Below are positions 8,371 through 20,343 of a DNA stretch of 64,000 nucleotides, piece after piece. Positions within the stretch are counted from its first letter, which is position 1, and every line of letters begins with the position of its first letter. The position numbers and the translations under genes were made by a program. This DNA comes from Daucus carota subsp. sativus (lineage: Eukaryota > Streptophyta > Magnoliopsida > Apiales > Apiaceae): NCBI RefSeq assembly GCF_001625215.2, contig NC_030386.2, positions 39,836,796-39,900,795 on the forward strand, in the 5' to 3' direction. The notes beneath the pieces were generated by a model, which was not told the DNA's origin, ran no database searches, and worked only from the letters and a program-made list of their open reading frames with translations.

Positions 8371-10274
8371 AATCAAAGTTTACAACTGCTGTGCCTCTGT
8401 CTGTTGTCTGTCATTACATTGATTCCATAAATCAGTTAGTAACTAATTCATCAAATCATCAATTAGTAAAGTATCATGATCTAAAGAAAAATTATGCAAA
8501 CTCATTACTATACAAGTATTCTAAAATAAACTTACTTTACAAAAACTACCAAGACCAACAAACAATACTAAATTGATGAATAGTTAACGAAACTTATGCA
8601 GGATTCAGAATGAAATGTGCCACTTATATTGAATTTTTTCTCCGGTACATGTTAAATTTACATGCAGAAACGTACAATACGTGTTCAATTATAATTCAAG
8701 GAGACTGTACACGGAAGACACCTGGATCATACATGCAGAAACGTACTATAAAAATGTCACAACAAAATATGAAGAAGACACGTACTTCATACATGCGAAA
8801 ATGTACAAATAGAAATGCCACCGCATAATACATACAAGGCACATATCTTATATATACAACAAAAAAAATAATATATGAATGATACATTTATTTATTTATG
8901 TAAAATAGTAAAATTATAAGAAAAAAGATACACAAAGTAAAAGTAATGTGTAAACGCAAAAACTTACTGTAGGGCTATAATAATAATAATAAAAAAGATA
9001 GTATAATCAATAGTGATAATTAAGTTCTTTCTTAGAATTTGAATAACATGGTAGGAATATTTGAATAGAAAATAAAACACTCACACTAATGCATGCTTAA
9101 TTGACCAACATTATAATTATTATTAAAATATTTAAATTGTTTTCATATATTTTTAATAGATAATTAAGACAAACTAAGTTAAAAATATACAAAATCTAGA
9201 GTGATGCACTACATATAAATAAATAATTTTCTCAATAAATTGTTCATAGTGAATGTTTAATCAAAATAACTGTGAACTATAATTAAATTTATTTTGGTTT
9301 GTAAATTTTAAAGTCTAGAATAATATAAATTTGGACCATCTTAAGATAATATAAATAAATATATTCAAAAAGCCAGAGAAGTTGCATATTTTAAATTGAT
9401 TGCAATTATTTATTTTTGTACATTTTCAGTATATTTTTTAATAAAAAATTGAAGCTAAACAGTATTTCTTGTTTAACAGTTTTTGGATTTGAATTAATTT
9501 TAGTTTAAATATAAAGTATATTTAATTATTTCTGATAATAATTTTGGTTCTAACAAATCTAAATTGGTGGCCTATAAGTTATGCATATATTTAAGAAAAA
9601 AAAAATCATATATAAATAACTAGCATGTAATAAAATATGATGTATTTGATTTAGTTCTCAAATTACAATCAATTAAATTTATTAGGCAAATAAGTTTTCT
9701 CATAATGATTACTTACATATTTTAACATTATTAATAATCTTTATGAATTTTGTTAATAATATATTCCAACTATTTCTATTTAAATTTAATATAAAATAGT
9801 ATAACTGGCTTTGTGTTAGTATATACAAGGTTAAATCTAATTGTTATATTATTTATAAATAAAAATATAATACTAATTAGTTATGTCAAAATTTTATTTA
9901 AATATTGATTAAATATTATTATACAATATAGTCAAATATTAATTTGAAAGTATAAAATTTTAAAATTCAAAAAATAGATTTATATATATTTTTTTTAAGA
10001 AAAAAACTAGTCTCAAATATCTTAAAAAGTTAATATATTGTAATAATTATATGATAAAAGTTTTTATTCTCAACTTGTTATTTATCACCTTTTTTTGTTA
10101 AAAATTAATTATTTTCTTCTCTTGAAAAAAGAATTAATCATTTCTTAATTTTGAATAGAAAAAAATCATTACTCTAGACACTCTATTTAAATCAGTGTAA
10201 ATCATAAGTCATTATTTTAAATTTTCTAAATAGTCTGTAACATAATTCATGTAACTTATGATACACCGTACAGG
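8371..10274. other. Leader of copy B and AT-rich spacer
   Basis: Holds the leader exon and intron of copy B up to about 8,700 and then AT-rich noncoding sequence, homologous to but more diverged from the spacers of copies A and D. No gene or transposon end is visible. Confidence 0.5.
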
Positions 10275-10640
10275 GGACTGCACACACTAATGGACGACCT
10301 CACATATATAGGAAACTGCACCAGGGTCAGCGTCCAGCTGCTGCTGAGCTGTGGCCAAGGTATAAACGGCTTGCTGGTTATGCAGTGACTGGGGCTGCTG
10401 CTGGTTATGTAGTGACTGAGGCTGAGGCACCGGCATAAAGGATTCCCGGATCTGTGGTCTTGGCATAAATGCCAGTTGTGAGCTATGTTGGGATAGAGCC
10501 TGAGACACCGGCATAGGAGATTGCAGGATCTGAGGTCATGACATAAATGGCAGCTGTTGGGAAATAGCTTGAGGTGCAGGCAAAAAAGATTGTTGGATCT
10601 GTGCCGGACATAAATGACAGCTGTTGGTTCCGCTGGGATC
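10275..10640 (-). pseudogene. NF-YC-like Q-rich tail fragment, cluster 2
   Basis: Same Q-rich subtype as in cluster 1 (RESFMPVPQPQSLHNQQQPQ) with several frame changes. One frame covers 10,287-10,514 and a second 10,536-10,640. Confidence 0.55.
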
Positions 10641-11305
10641 GTTCTGGTACAATCTCCATATGCTGAGCTTGAGCTTCTTGGTACGTGGGTTGCTGTTGTG
10701 ATGTGGATTCCGAAAGAGAAGAATAGAGCAGAGTTGTGGATATATACTGGAGGAGGAGGCTACATTTCTATTTAACATGTATTGGATTTTGTTTAAGAAA
10801 CACATCCTATTTCTAGATCATTCACAAGTTTTGTTTAACTCTTCAATCAAATATTTGTTGGTTTTGGTGATCTTTGCAGAGTAAGTTTTTCAATCTTAGA
10901 ATACTTGTATAGCAATGATAACACCTGACAAGTACTATATATTAACCACCACGGTGATATAACATGTATAAAATTAACCATCACAATGATATATAGTATT
11001 TGTCAAGTGCTATCATTGCTATACTAAGTATTCTAAAATTGAAAAATTTACTCTGCAAAGAACTCCAAGACCAAAAAATACTTGATTGAAGAGTTAACAA
11101 AACTTGTGAATGATCTCGAAATTAAATGAGATGTGTTTCTTAAATAGAAAATTTGTCCATGACATGTTAAATTAGAAATGCAGCCTCCTCTTCCGGTATC
11201 TAGAGCTCAGCCCTATTCTCCTCTTTCAGAATCCACATCACAGCACCAACCCCCCATACCAAGAAGCACAAGCTCAACCTCAATATTCGGAGATTGTGCG
11301 AGAAT
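10641..11305. repeat. Outer inverted repeat of cluster 2
   Basis: Left arm 10,641-10,938 and right arm 10,992-11,305 carry the same leader and N-terminal pieces as cluster 1, with a loop of about 53 nt. The splice-donor-like gtaagtttttcaatctt lies in the left arm at about 10,880. Confidence 0.75.
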
Positions 11306-11439
11306 GACTTAGGCGATACAAGAATTATAAATGCCTGTCATAATCATATCAGCAGCAACTGCTTGAGACCATGACTATTGCATATAAATACATAAGAATT
11401 GTAAAACATACAAAGCCCAGACATTTCTTGTGAAATCTT

Positions 11440-11590
11440 CTCCTACAGTTCTCAAAAGTAAAGACGGCACCTCGAGCCCTACAAATCCTTTCTCCTCTTA
11501 CTCAGGGATAGACAGTTTTGCAAGTCCACCTGAAAGTGCAATGGCTCTGTTATCATTACCAGTTTCAGCAAATTTAAATGCGTGACAAAG
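11440..11590 (-). pseudogene. Unidentified conserved fragment, cluster 2
   Basis: Counterpart of the cluster 1 fragment (TGNDNRAIALSGGLAKLS). A substitution makes a stop just after LSIPE, so this copy is plainly not coding. Confidence 0.45.
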
Positions 11591-11699
11591 GGCTAATTAA
11601 ATAAATAAATAAAAATTAATATAGGCACACATAAAGGGTTTGCTGGATTTGTGGCCATGGCTGATTCCATGCTGTTGAGGAACATTGTAGCAATAAATT

Positions 11700-12056
11700 T
11701 AGGACCAACAGATGAGCTCGCCTGTTGTCCATTGTTCGTGGCCCCTAGAATTTGTCCGATCGATTGGAATCATGTTTGGAGAATATCAAATGTATCTGTT
11801 CTAAAAATTTGCCGCAGCAATATCTTTTTCTGAACAGTCCGTCTTTCATCCTCTTCTGTGATGATCCAGGCTTGTGAAGTCATATCAAGTATAAACATCT
11901 CGCAATCTTTAGCAAATACAATTACAGTTTCTTGGACAATCATTCTAACATCATTTGCCCCTTTCATTATCCTCTTAATAGGAGCAAGTGGGAGGCTGTG
12001 CTTCTTCTGGTCTGTTGGCGTCATTTCATGCATCTGATTAGACCAAGATTGCCTCT
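11700..12056 (-). pseudogene. NF-YC histone-fold fragment, minus arm, cluster 2
   Basis: Encodes LPLAPIKRIMKGANDVRMIV, then FAKDCEMFILDMTSQAWIIT and the same in-frame loss of Asp after QKK. The frame ends early at FDILQT, so this copy is shorter than in clusters 1 and 4. Confidence 0.65.
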
Positions 12057-12084
12057 ACGTGCGATATTGGCCTAACCAGATGCA
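12029..12084. repeat. Hairpin core of the inner inverted repeat, cluster 2
   Basis: Same head-to-head centre as cluster 1, with two mismatches in the 18-bp core (tgattagacc against ggcctaacc) and a loop changed to ctacgtg. Confidence 0.75.
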
Positions 12085-12342
12085 AGATTGACTCCAGCAG
12101 ACCTCAAGAACCACAGACTCCTGCTTGCTCCTATTAAGAGGATTATGAAAGCAGATAATGGTATTAGGATGATTGTCCACGAAACTAGAACCGTATTTGC
12201 TAAGACTTGTGAGATGTTTATCCTTGATATGACTTCACAAGCCTGGATCATCACAGAAGAGGACAAAAGAAGAACTGTTCAGAACAAAGATATCATTGAA
12301 CCCATTTTTAAAACAAACTTTATTCTATGTTTGATAATCTGA
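12064..12342 (+). pseudogene. NF-YC histone-fold fragment, plus arm, cluster 2
   Basis: An 84-residue open frame as in cluster 1, with LLLAPIKRIMKADNGIRMIV and FAKTCEMFILDMTSQAWIIT, ending FILCLII. Most differences from the cluster 1 copy are single substitutions that keep the frame open. Confidence 0.65.
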
Positions 12343-13500
12343 TATATATCCTTCATTTCTGATTTCAACCTGTGGAAATAATGCTAAATAAATCAATATT
12401 TTGCTACTACCTATGTCTCAAAATTATTTTAGTTTTGAAAATAAGTTATAGAACTATTTGAACCTTATAAAATTCAAAAAAATGAGGAATGGATATAGGA
12501 ACCTTGTAAAATGCTGGGATTGAGCTAAAGCATAGGCATAAAGAATTGCTTAATAAAGAACTGATATTACCGAAATGCGAAAGCGGATGAAGAGTGAACC
12601 AGCCACAATTTTCCTGGTATTCTAGCTTTCTGATTTCTGAGAGTTGAAGAATTGCAGTTGATAAGTCTTTTACGAGAGGAGAGCTGAAGAATTTAATATA
12701 TAACAAGGTAAATTAGGCAATATAAAGGCTGGATGAAATGCATCAAACAACACATATAATAAAAGGAAAAGAAAAGAAGAGAACGATAGTATTACCTTAT
12801 ACAAGTGTTTGAATTCATGTAGAAAAACTCAATCTGCAACAATTGAACACAATCTATATAGAAAAAACTGTAACATACAGATGTTTTGATTGAAAAGATA
12901 ATAGGAACTGCCACAATTTGAAACAATTAAGGTAGAATGGAATTATAACTAACAAATGTTTTGATTGAAGAGTTAATAGAAACTATGGATGAAGTAGATA
13001 TGTTATGGGTGAACGAGAGATGAGATGAGTTTCTTAAATAGAAGATATACCGAAAACGCATTAAATTTAAGATGACATGTATTACATATAAATGAAAACG
13101 TATGCAATATATGAATGACACGTATTCTTCGCATGCAAAAACTTACAAAGATATACGTTTCCTAAATTTATTACATAATGACAATTTAGCTTAGCGTAAC
13201 ACGGTTCCACGAAATTTCCGAAACTATTAAAAATCAAAATATAAATAAATATGCATAATCTTGTATTGCTGCATTAGAAATGACTAAATGGCAACACAAA
13301 CTGAAGTTTCATTTAACTTATTGATGCAAGTTACACCACTACACCACACCAGTACAGAGTAACGATTATGACCTTCATTGAACTATGACTCTAAGAAACA
13401 AATTAAAATTACATTAATAACTTGCAGACTTAGAAAAACCATTCTACAAACACAGTTTCCATCAAGCTCTCTACTTCTGCGCCAAGTAGAATTATTAAAT
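12343..13500 (-). promoter_or_regulatory. Conserved leader-like tail of cluster 2
   Basis: Very similar to the tail of cluster 1, including the repeated tcaatcaaaacat element and the GTAATAC donor-like site near 12,790. No coding gene. Ends where the 3' flank of copy C begins. Confidence 0.4.
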
Positions 13501-13558
13501 CCTTGCTGCTGCTAATTCTGCTGGTCCTGTTGCTGCTCAGCTTGAAGCGATGACTGCT

Positions 13559-14596
13559 CTAAATTTTGCTGGTCAGTAGTGTTCTCAGCTTGAGTAAAAG
13601 ATATAAGAGGCTGCTCCGGGGTCTGTTGGCCCAGAAGCTGCTGAGCTTGTGGCCAGGCATTAAATGACAGATGTTGTTCCGGGATCTGCTGAATCTGTGG
13701 CCAGGGAATAAACGGGGGCTGCTGGTACAGATGCTGCTGGGCTTGTGGCCAGGGAATAATTGGCAGATGCTGCTCCTGGGCTGCTGAGTCTGTGGCCAGG
13801 GAATAAACGGGGGCTGCTGGTACAGATGCTGCTGAGCTTGTGGCCAGGGAATAACTGGCAGATGCTGCCCCGGGATCTGCTGAGCCTGTGGCCAGGGAAT
13901 AAACGGCATCTCCTGGTTTTGCTGGGACTGAGGCTGAGGCACAGACATAAAGGATTGCGGGATCTGTGGTACTGGCTGAAACATAGGGACAAACGGTGGG
14001 GGTTGCTGAACAACAGCTCTTGTCACACTCGATGCATTGTTGCCTTGAGTTCCACTATTAGTAGATGAACTTGCCCCTTGTCTCGCATTTTTGGCTTTGA
14101 GAATTCTTTCCTTCACTTCATCTCTTGGAATTATGTTGTCAAGAAAATCAAACATATTTGTTTTAAGAACTGCTTCAACGATATCACTTTTCTGGACAGT
14201 CCTTCTCTTGTCCTCTTCTGTGACAATCCAGGCCTGTGATGTCATATCAACTATGAACATCTCACATGCTTTAGCAAATAATGGTAAAGCTTCATGCGCG
14301 ATCATCCTAATATCGTTATCAGCTTTCATGATTCTCTTAACAGGAGCAAGCGGGAGGCTGTGCTTCTTGAGGTCTGCACGCGTCAATTCTTGCATCTGGT
14401 TAGCCCAAGATCGCCTCAGTTGTTCTCGAACATTCTCCATATGCTGGGCTTGTGCTTGAATTTCTCGGTATGCGGGCACTGGTACTGAAACGCTGTTGGA
14501 AGCTACAACATCTGGTGTGTCAGGAAGCGGAGGGGGATTATTGCCTGCTTGATCTGCATCCTGATCAGCAATGTAGTGTTGGTGACTCTCCATCAT
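13559..14596 (-). CDS. NF-YC-like transcription factor, copy C (frameshifted tail)
   Basis: Start at the double ATG at 14,596; 345 aa. The N-terminus and histone fold (LPLAPVKRIMK to FDFLDNIIPRDE) are intact and close to copy B. In the tail, after three PWPQ repeats, a one-base deletion near 13,770 (ctcctgggctgctg against ctccggggtctgctg in B) shifts the frame, so the last roughly 75 residues (PRSSICQLFPGHKPSS...) are out of register. A segment near the end that B has is also missing. The leader intron, 14,609-15,514, contains an hAT-type element. The fold could still dimerise; the tail function is probably lost. Confidence 0.8.
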   Translation of the reverse strand: MMESHQHYIADQDADQAGNNPPPLPDTPDVVASNSVSVPVPAYREIQAQAQHMENVREQLRRSWANQMQELTRADLKKHSLPLAPVKRIMKADNDIRMIAHEALPLFAKACEMFIVDMTSQAWIVTEEDKRRTVQKSDIVEAVLKTNMFDFLDNIIPRDEVKERILKAKNARQGASSSTNSGTQGNNASSVTRAVVQQPPPFVPMFQPVPQIPQSFMSVPQPQSQQNQEMPFIPWPQAQQIPGQHLPVIPWPQAQQHLYQQPPFIPWPQTQQPRSSICQLFPGHKPSSICTSSPRLFPGHRFSRSRNNICHLMPGHKLSSFWANRPRSSLLYLLLKLRTLLTSKI

Positions 14597-14726
14597 CAAA
14601 GTTTACAACTCTGTGCCTCTGTCTGTTGTGACGTTGTCTGTCATAGCATAAATCTATTAGTAACTATTTCATTAAACCATCAATTAGTAAAGTATCATAA
14701 TCTAAAGAAGATTATGCAAACTCATT

Positions 14727-15473
14727 TAGGGATGGCAACGGGTTGGATCGGTTCGGATATTTGAGATATCCAAATCCAAATCCAAATTATTTTTAAAATC
14801 CAAATCCAAATCCAAATCCAATCGGGTTTCAAATATCAAATCCAAATCCAAATCCACGGGTTTCGGATCGGGTTCGGGTTTGTTCGGGTTTATCCAAAAC
14901 TTAAATTCTGAAATTTATAAAGTATTGTAAAAATATTATTTTTGATTTTTTCGCTCTTAAATTTCATTATATTTAAAACTAAACTACTTTAATAATAAAG
15001 TATTACACATTAATAAAATCTTGAACCGTATTTAATAATTTTTGAACACAAATCTTCACTATATGGAGTATGAAATATTAAAGAAACTCATTAGTTAAAC
15101 AAAAAAAGCCACTATAACCCAAGAATATATACATTCACACTCTATATATAAACAAAATTTAGTAGATTTAAAATTGATAAAAAGTATATTAGTATACATA
15201 TACACATACATACATATACATACATATATATATATATATAAATATTTTGGAATTTTTTTCGGGTTTCGGGTTTGGATCGGGTTTGGATCGGATTCGGATT
15301 TCGGGTCGGGTTTCGATACGGAATACCTAGTATCCAAATCCAAATCCAAACTCGTTCGGGTCTAAAAATCAAATCCAAATCCAAATCCAAATCCAAAATA
15401 TCGGGTTCGGTAAGATCCATTCGGGTCGAAACGGTCGGGTATCCATTCGGATCGGTTTTTTCTGCCATCCCTA
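14727..15473. mobile_element. hAT-type nonautonomous element in the leader intron of copy C
   Basis: A 747-bp element with ends TAGGGATGGCA / TGCCATCCCTA and a perfect 8-bp duplication, aactcatt (14,719-14,726 and 15,474-15,481). Copies A, B and D have aactcatt once. The subterminal parts are rich in ccaaatccaaatcc and tcgggtttcgg motifs; the middle holds a TA/CATA microsatellite (about 15,190-15,240). No transposase. Eight-base TSDs are typical of hAT. Confidence 0.85.
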
Positions 15474-15514
15474 AACTCATTACTATACAAGTATTCTAAG
15501 ATTGAAAAACCTAC

Positions 15515-16628
15515 TTTGCAAAGTCTATCAAGATCAACAAATACTTGAGTGAAGACTTAACAAAACTAATGCATGATTCACAATGAAACGTGTCTCTTAA
15601 ATTGAAATTTCCCCCGCTACATGTTAAATTTACATGCAGAAACGTACAATAATACATGTTCCGTTACAGAAGACACCTGTATCATACATGCAGAAACATA
15701 CAATACCTGTCACTGCAACATATGAAAAAGACATGTACTTCATACATGCATAAAATGTACAAATAAACATGCCACCGCATAATACATAGAAGGCATGTAT
15801 TTCATATATACAACAACGTGCAAAATATATGAATGACACACCTATTTTATGTATGTGAGATAGTAAAATTATTTTTTAAAAAAAAAGCCACAAAGCAAAA
15901 TAACAGTAAATGCAAAAACTTATGGCACACTATAATTAAAAAAATAGTATAACTATTGTGATAATTAATTTTTTTAGAATTTGAATAACATATTCACTCT
16001 GCATGCTTATTATGCAACTAAATTACTTATGAACAAAATCATATTTTTATATTATATTTAGTATAATTTTATCACATATCATTATATTTTGTATTCTTAA
16101 AACTAGACCAGCAACATAATAATTATTGAAATACTTAAATCATATTCATATATTTTTAATAAATAATTAAGACAAATCAAGTTATAATCATACAAAAATC
16201 TGGAGTGATGCACGGCATATAAATACATAATTCTCTCAATAAATAGTTCATAATAAATTTTTAATTAAAATAATTGTGAACTATCAATTAGATTTATTTT
16301 GGTTTGTAACTTTCAAGCTCTAGAATAATATAAATATGTCTCGTCTTAAAATAATATAAATAAATATATTAAAAAATTCAGAGAATTTGCATATTTTCAA
16401 ATTGATTGCAATTATTTATTTTTGTTTATTAGCAATATATTATTGTTTTTCTTATGTCTTGTTTAACACTCTTTAGATTTGAATTAGTTTGATTTAATTT
16501 TATTTTGATATAAAATCAAATATTAAATATATTTTATTATTTTTGATAATAATTTTTGTTTAAACAGATCTAAACCGGTGGCCTATAATTTATGCATATA
16601 TCTAGGAAAAGAGAATAATCATATATAG
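15515..16628. other. Leader and AT-rich spacer of copy C
   Basis: Leader exon up to about 15,640, then AT-rich noncoding sequence homologous to the other spacers. No gene seen. Confidence 0.5.
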
Positions 16629-17270
16629 GGTAGCACTCCATAACATACCCTCTTTTATGGAGTTAAGTAGCACACCATTATAAATATATACATAATATAT
16701 ATTCTATTATATTTTTTATGAAATATAATTGCAAATTTTGATTATTAAACCGAAAATGAAGTTACACAATTTTTTTATTCCAAAGATCATCTAAAATTAT
16801 GCAATATCTCAACATAATTCTATAACAGAATAATAATCATCCAGAATTATTCTGTTGTAGAATCAGTTTCGAAAATATACTTTTTTAATCAAATTTTAAG
16901 TGTTAAATTACTTAAAATAGATTTATTTTATAGTATTATATAATAGAATCACGTTACGTGTATTTTATAACAAAATTTATAATAAAATTGATGATTTATA
17001 GTGGCGTCGAGTCTCTTTGGTGGAATGTTGGCCATCGTATATAAATGTCTGGGTTTAGTTGTTTACTTGCCATAAAGTTTCACTCTTTTATCCTTTCAAG
17101 TTTCTACTGCCTTCTCTTCGGATTGTTTTCACATCTCAAAATTTTATGTCATAAGTTGATCATTCTCAAGCTCACAAAATCTTTTGCATTGCTCCATGCT
17201 TACGGAGTCTTTTAAATCATACTTGGCATTTAGCACTTTTCTCCATTTTTTACCGCTAATTGACATGACC
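16629..17270. other. Unit-3-specific noncoding segment
   Basis: Homology with the other spacers stops at about 16,628 and resumes at about 17,270 (catgaccctcacag). In between lies about 640 bp found in no other unit. It has no open frame, no clear terminal repeats and no target duplication that I could find. It may be an old insertion with decayed ends, or a deletion junction. Confidence 0.35.
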
Positions 17271-17354
17271 CTCACAGTAGTATACAAAGATCCTACTTAC
17301 AGTAATGCAAAATAACATTAAATTTAAACAACATCACCCATATTAATACTAAGA

Positions 17355-17551
17355 ACACGGCCAAGGTATAAACTGCTTGCTGGTTATGCAGTGACTGAGG
17401 CTGCTGCTGGTTATGCAGTTACTAAGCTCGAGGCACAGGCATAAAGGATTCCCGGATCTGAGGCATTAAAGATTGTGGATTCTGTGCCGGACATAAATGA
17501 CAGATGTCGGTTCTGCTGGGAATGAGCCCGAGGCCCAAGATCGCTAAAGTT
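17355..17551 (-). pseudogene. NF-YC-like Q-rich tail fragment, cluster 3
   Basis: Shortest of the four Q-rich pieces; it keeps the QSLHNQ-type repeats but lacks the middle part seen in clusters 1 and 4, and is frameshifted. Confidence 0.5.
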
Positions 17552-18234
17552 GTTCTCGCACAATCTCCATATGCTGAGCTTGAGCTTGAGCTTCTTGGTA
17601 TGTCGGTTGCTGCTGTGATGTGGATTCTGAAAGAGGAGAATAGAGCGGAGTTGTGGATACTAAGGAGGACACTGCATCTCTAATTTAACATCTATTGGAT
17701 TTTGTTTCAGGAACACATCTCATTTCTAGATCATTCACAAGTTTTGTGAGCTCTTCAATCAAATATTTGTTGGTCTTGGTGATCTTTGCAGAGTAAGTTT
17801 TTCAATCTTAGAATACTTGTATAGCAATGATAGCACTTGAAAAGTACTATATATTAACCACCACGGTGATATATAGTACTTGACATGTATAAAATTAACC
17901 ACCACAGTAATATATAGTATTTGTCAAGTGCTATGGTTGCTATACAAGTATTCTAAGATTGAAAAATCTACTCTGCAAAGACCACCAAGACCAACAAGAC
18001 CAACAAATATTTGATTGAAGAGCTGATAAAACTTGTGAATGATCTTAGATATGAGATGTATTTCTTAATTAAGTAGAATATTTGTCCGATACATGTTAAA
18101 TTAGAAATGCAGCCTCCTTTTCCAGTATCCACAGCTCAGCTCTATTCTATTCTTTCGGAATCCACATCTCAGCACCAGCCCCCAATACCCAGAAGCACAA
18201 GCTCAACCTCAATATATGGAGATTGTGCGAGAAC
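17552..18234. repeat. Outer inverted repeat of cluster 3
   Basis: Left arm about 17,552-17,851, right arm about 17,913-18,234. Same leader and N-terminal composition as the other clusters. The left arm contains ctttgcagagtaagtttttcaatc, that is, the leader splice donor. Confidence 0.75.
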
Positions 18235-18384
18235 AACTTAGGCGATACAATAATTATAAATGTTTTTCCCTGCAACATAATCATATCAGCAGCAACTGCC
18301 TGAGACCATGACTATTGCATATAGAATACATAAGAATTGTAAAACCTACAAAGCCTTGTCATTTCTTGTGAAATCTTCTCCTAC

Positions 18385-18515
18385 AGTTCTAAAAAGTAAA
18401 GATGGCACCTCGAGCCCAACAAATCCTTTCTCCTCTTCCTCGGGGAAAGACAGTTTTGCAAGTCCACCTGAAAGTGCAATGGCTTTGTTATCAAAGGACA
18501 AACGACTAATTGAAT
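18385..18515 (-). pseudogene. Unidentified conserved fragment, cluster 3
   Basis: Counterpart of the fragment in cluster 1 (DNKAIALSGGLAKLSFPEEE), shortened by a deletion that removes the AETGN part. Confidence 0.4.
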
Positions 18516-18679
18516 TTAAAAAAAAAAAAAAAGTAATATAGGCAAACATAAAGGGTTTGCTGGATTTGTGGCCATGGCTGATTAATTCACCAACACTTGT
18601 TATACTCAACACTCGTATTCCATGCTGTTGAGGAACATTGTAGCAATAAATTGTTTGTGGCCCCTAGAATTTGTCCGAT

Positions 18680-18985
18680 CGATTCATCTCTCGGAATCGC
18701 GTGTTCGAGAATATCAAATGTACCTGTTCTAAAAATTTGTCATAGCAATATCTTTTTTCTGAACAGAGTTTCTTTTATCCTCCTCTGTGATGATCCAGGC
18801 TTGTGAAGTCATATCAAGTATAAACATCTCGCAAGCTTTAGCAAATACAACTACAGTTTTCTGGACAATCATTCTCACATCATTTTCCCCTTTCATTATC
18901 CTCTTAAGAGGAGCAAGTGGGAGGCTGTACTTCTTCTGGTCTGTTGGGGTCATTTCATGCATCTGGTTAGCCCAAGATTGCCTCC
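18680..18985 (-). pseudogene. NF-YC histone-fold fragment, minus arm, cluster 3
   Basis: Encodes KKYSLPLAPLKRIMKGENDV, FAKACEMFILDMTSQAWIIT and EEDKRNSVQKKDIA. It keeps the Asp after QKK that clusters 1, 2 and 4 lack, and then frameshifts. The open frame also runs across the loop, as in cluster 1. Confidence 0.65.
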
Positions 18986-19013
18986 ACGTGCGATTTTGGC
19001 CTAACCAGATGCA
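18959..19013. repeat. Hairpin core of the inner inverted repeat, cluster 3
   Basis: tgcatctggttagcccaa (18,959-18,976) pairs with ttggcctaaccagatgca (18,996-19,013) with one mismatch; the loop again contains CACGTG. Confidence 0.8.
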
Positions 19014-19229
19014 AGATTGACTCCAGCAGACCTCAAGAACTACAGACTCCCGCTTGCTCCTATTAAGAGGATTATGAAAGCAGATAATGGTATTAGGATG
19101 ATTGTCCAAGAAACTAGAACCGTATTTGCTAAGACTTGCGAGATGTTTATCCTTGATATGACTTCACAAGCCTGGATTATCACAGAAGAGGACAAAAGAA
19201 GAACTGTTCAGAAAAAAGATATCGTTTGA
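18990..19229 (+). pseudogene. NF-YC histone-fold fragment, plus arm, cluster 3
   Basis: Same fold fragment as the other clusters, but a deletion after KKDIV brings an early stop, giving 70 instead of 84 residues. Confidence 0.6.
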
Positions 19230-20343
19230 TAATCTGATATATTTCCTTCATTTCTGATTTCAACATGTGGAAATAATGCTAAATAAATAAATATTTTGCT
19301 ACTACCTATGTCTCAAAATTATTTCAGTTTTGAAAATAAGTTAATTATAGAACTATGTGAACCTTATAAAATTCAAAAAATTGAAGAATGGATATAGGAA
19401 CCTTGTAAAATGCTGGGACTGAGCCTGAAGCACGGACATAAAGAATTGCTTAAGAAAGAACTGATATTACCGAAATGCGAAAGCAGATAAACAGTGAACC
19501 AGCCACAAGTTTCCAGGTATTCTAACTCGCTGATTCCTGAGAGTTGAAGAATTGCAGTCCATAAGTCTTCTCCGAGAGGGGAGTCGAAGAATTTAATATA
19601 TAACAAGGTAAATTAGGCAATAAAAAGGCCGAATGAAATACATCAAAAAAAAAAAAGAAGAGAACGATAGTATTACCTTATACAAGTGTTTGAATTCATG
19701 TAGAAAAACTCAATTTCCAACAATTGAACACAATTTATATAGAAAAAACAGTAACATACAAATGTTTTGATTGAAAAGATAATAGGAACTGCCACTATTT
19801 GAAACAATCAAGGTGAAAAGGAATTATAACCAACAAATGTTTTGATTGAAGAGGGAATAGAAACTATGGATGAAGTAGAGATGTTATGGATGAACGAGAG
19901 ATGAGATGAGTTTCTTAAATAGAAGACATACCAAAAACGCGTTAGATTTGAGATGACACGTATTACATACAAATAAAAACGTATGCAATATATGAATGAC
20001 ACGTATTCTTCGCATGCAAAAACTTACAAAAACATACGTCTTTCAAATTTATTATATATTGACATTTTAGCTTAGCGTAACACGGTTTCCACGAAATTTC
20101 TGAAACTATTAAAAATCAAAAAAAAAAAAATACATAATCTTGTATTGCTGCATTAGAAACGACTAAATGGCAACACAAACTGAAGTTTCATTTACTTAAC
20201 TTATTGATGCACCACTACACCACACCAGTACAGAGTAACGATTATGACCCTCATTTAACTATGACCCTAAGAAACAAATTAAAATTACATTAATAACTTG
20301 TAGACTTAAAAAAACAAGTAGATTTAGTAAATCCTTGCTGCTG
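19230..20343 (-). promoter_or_regulatory. Conserved leader-like tail of cluster 3
   Basis: Homologous to the other tails, with small deletions. Candidate donor GTAATAC near 19,675 on the minus strand. No coding gene. Confidence 0.4.

Noticed and set aside
15095-15499. Several overlapping frames on both strands with DLDLDL and GFGSDSDFGS repeats
   Set aside because: They are translations of the short repeats inside the hAT-type element.
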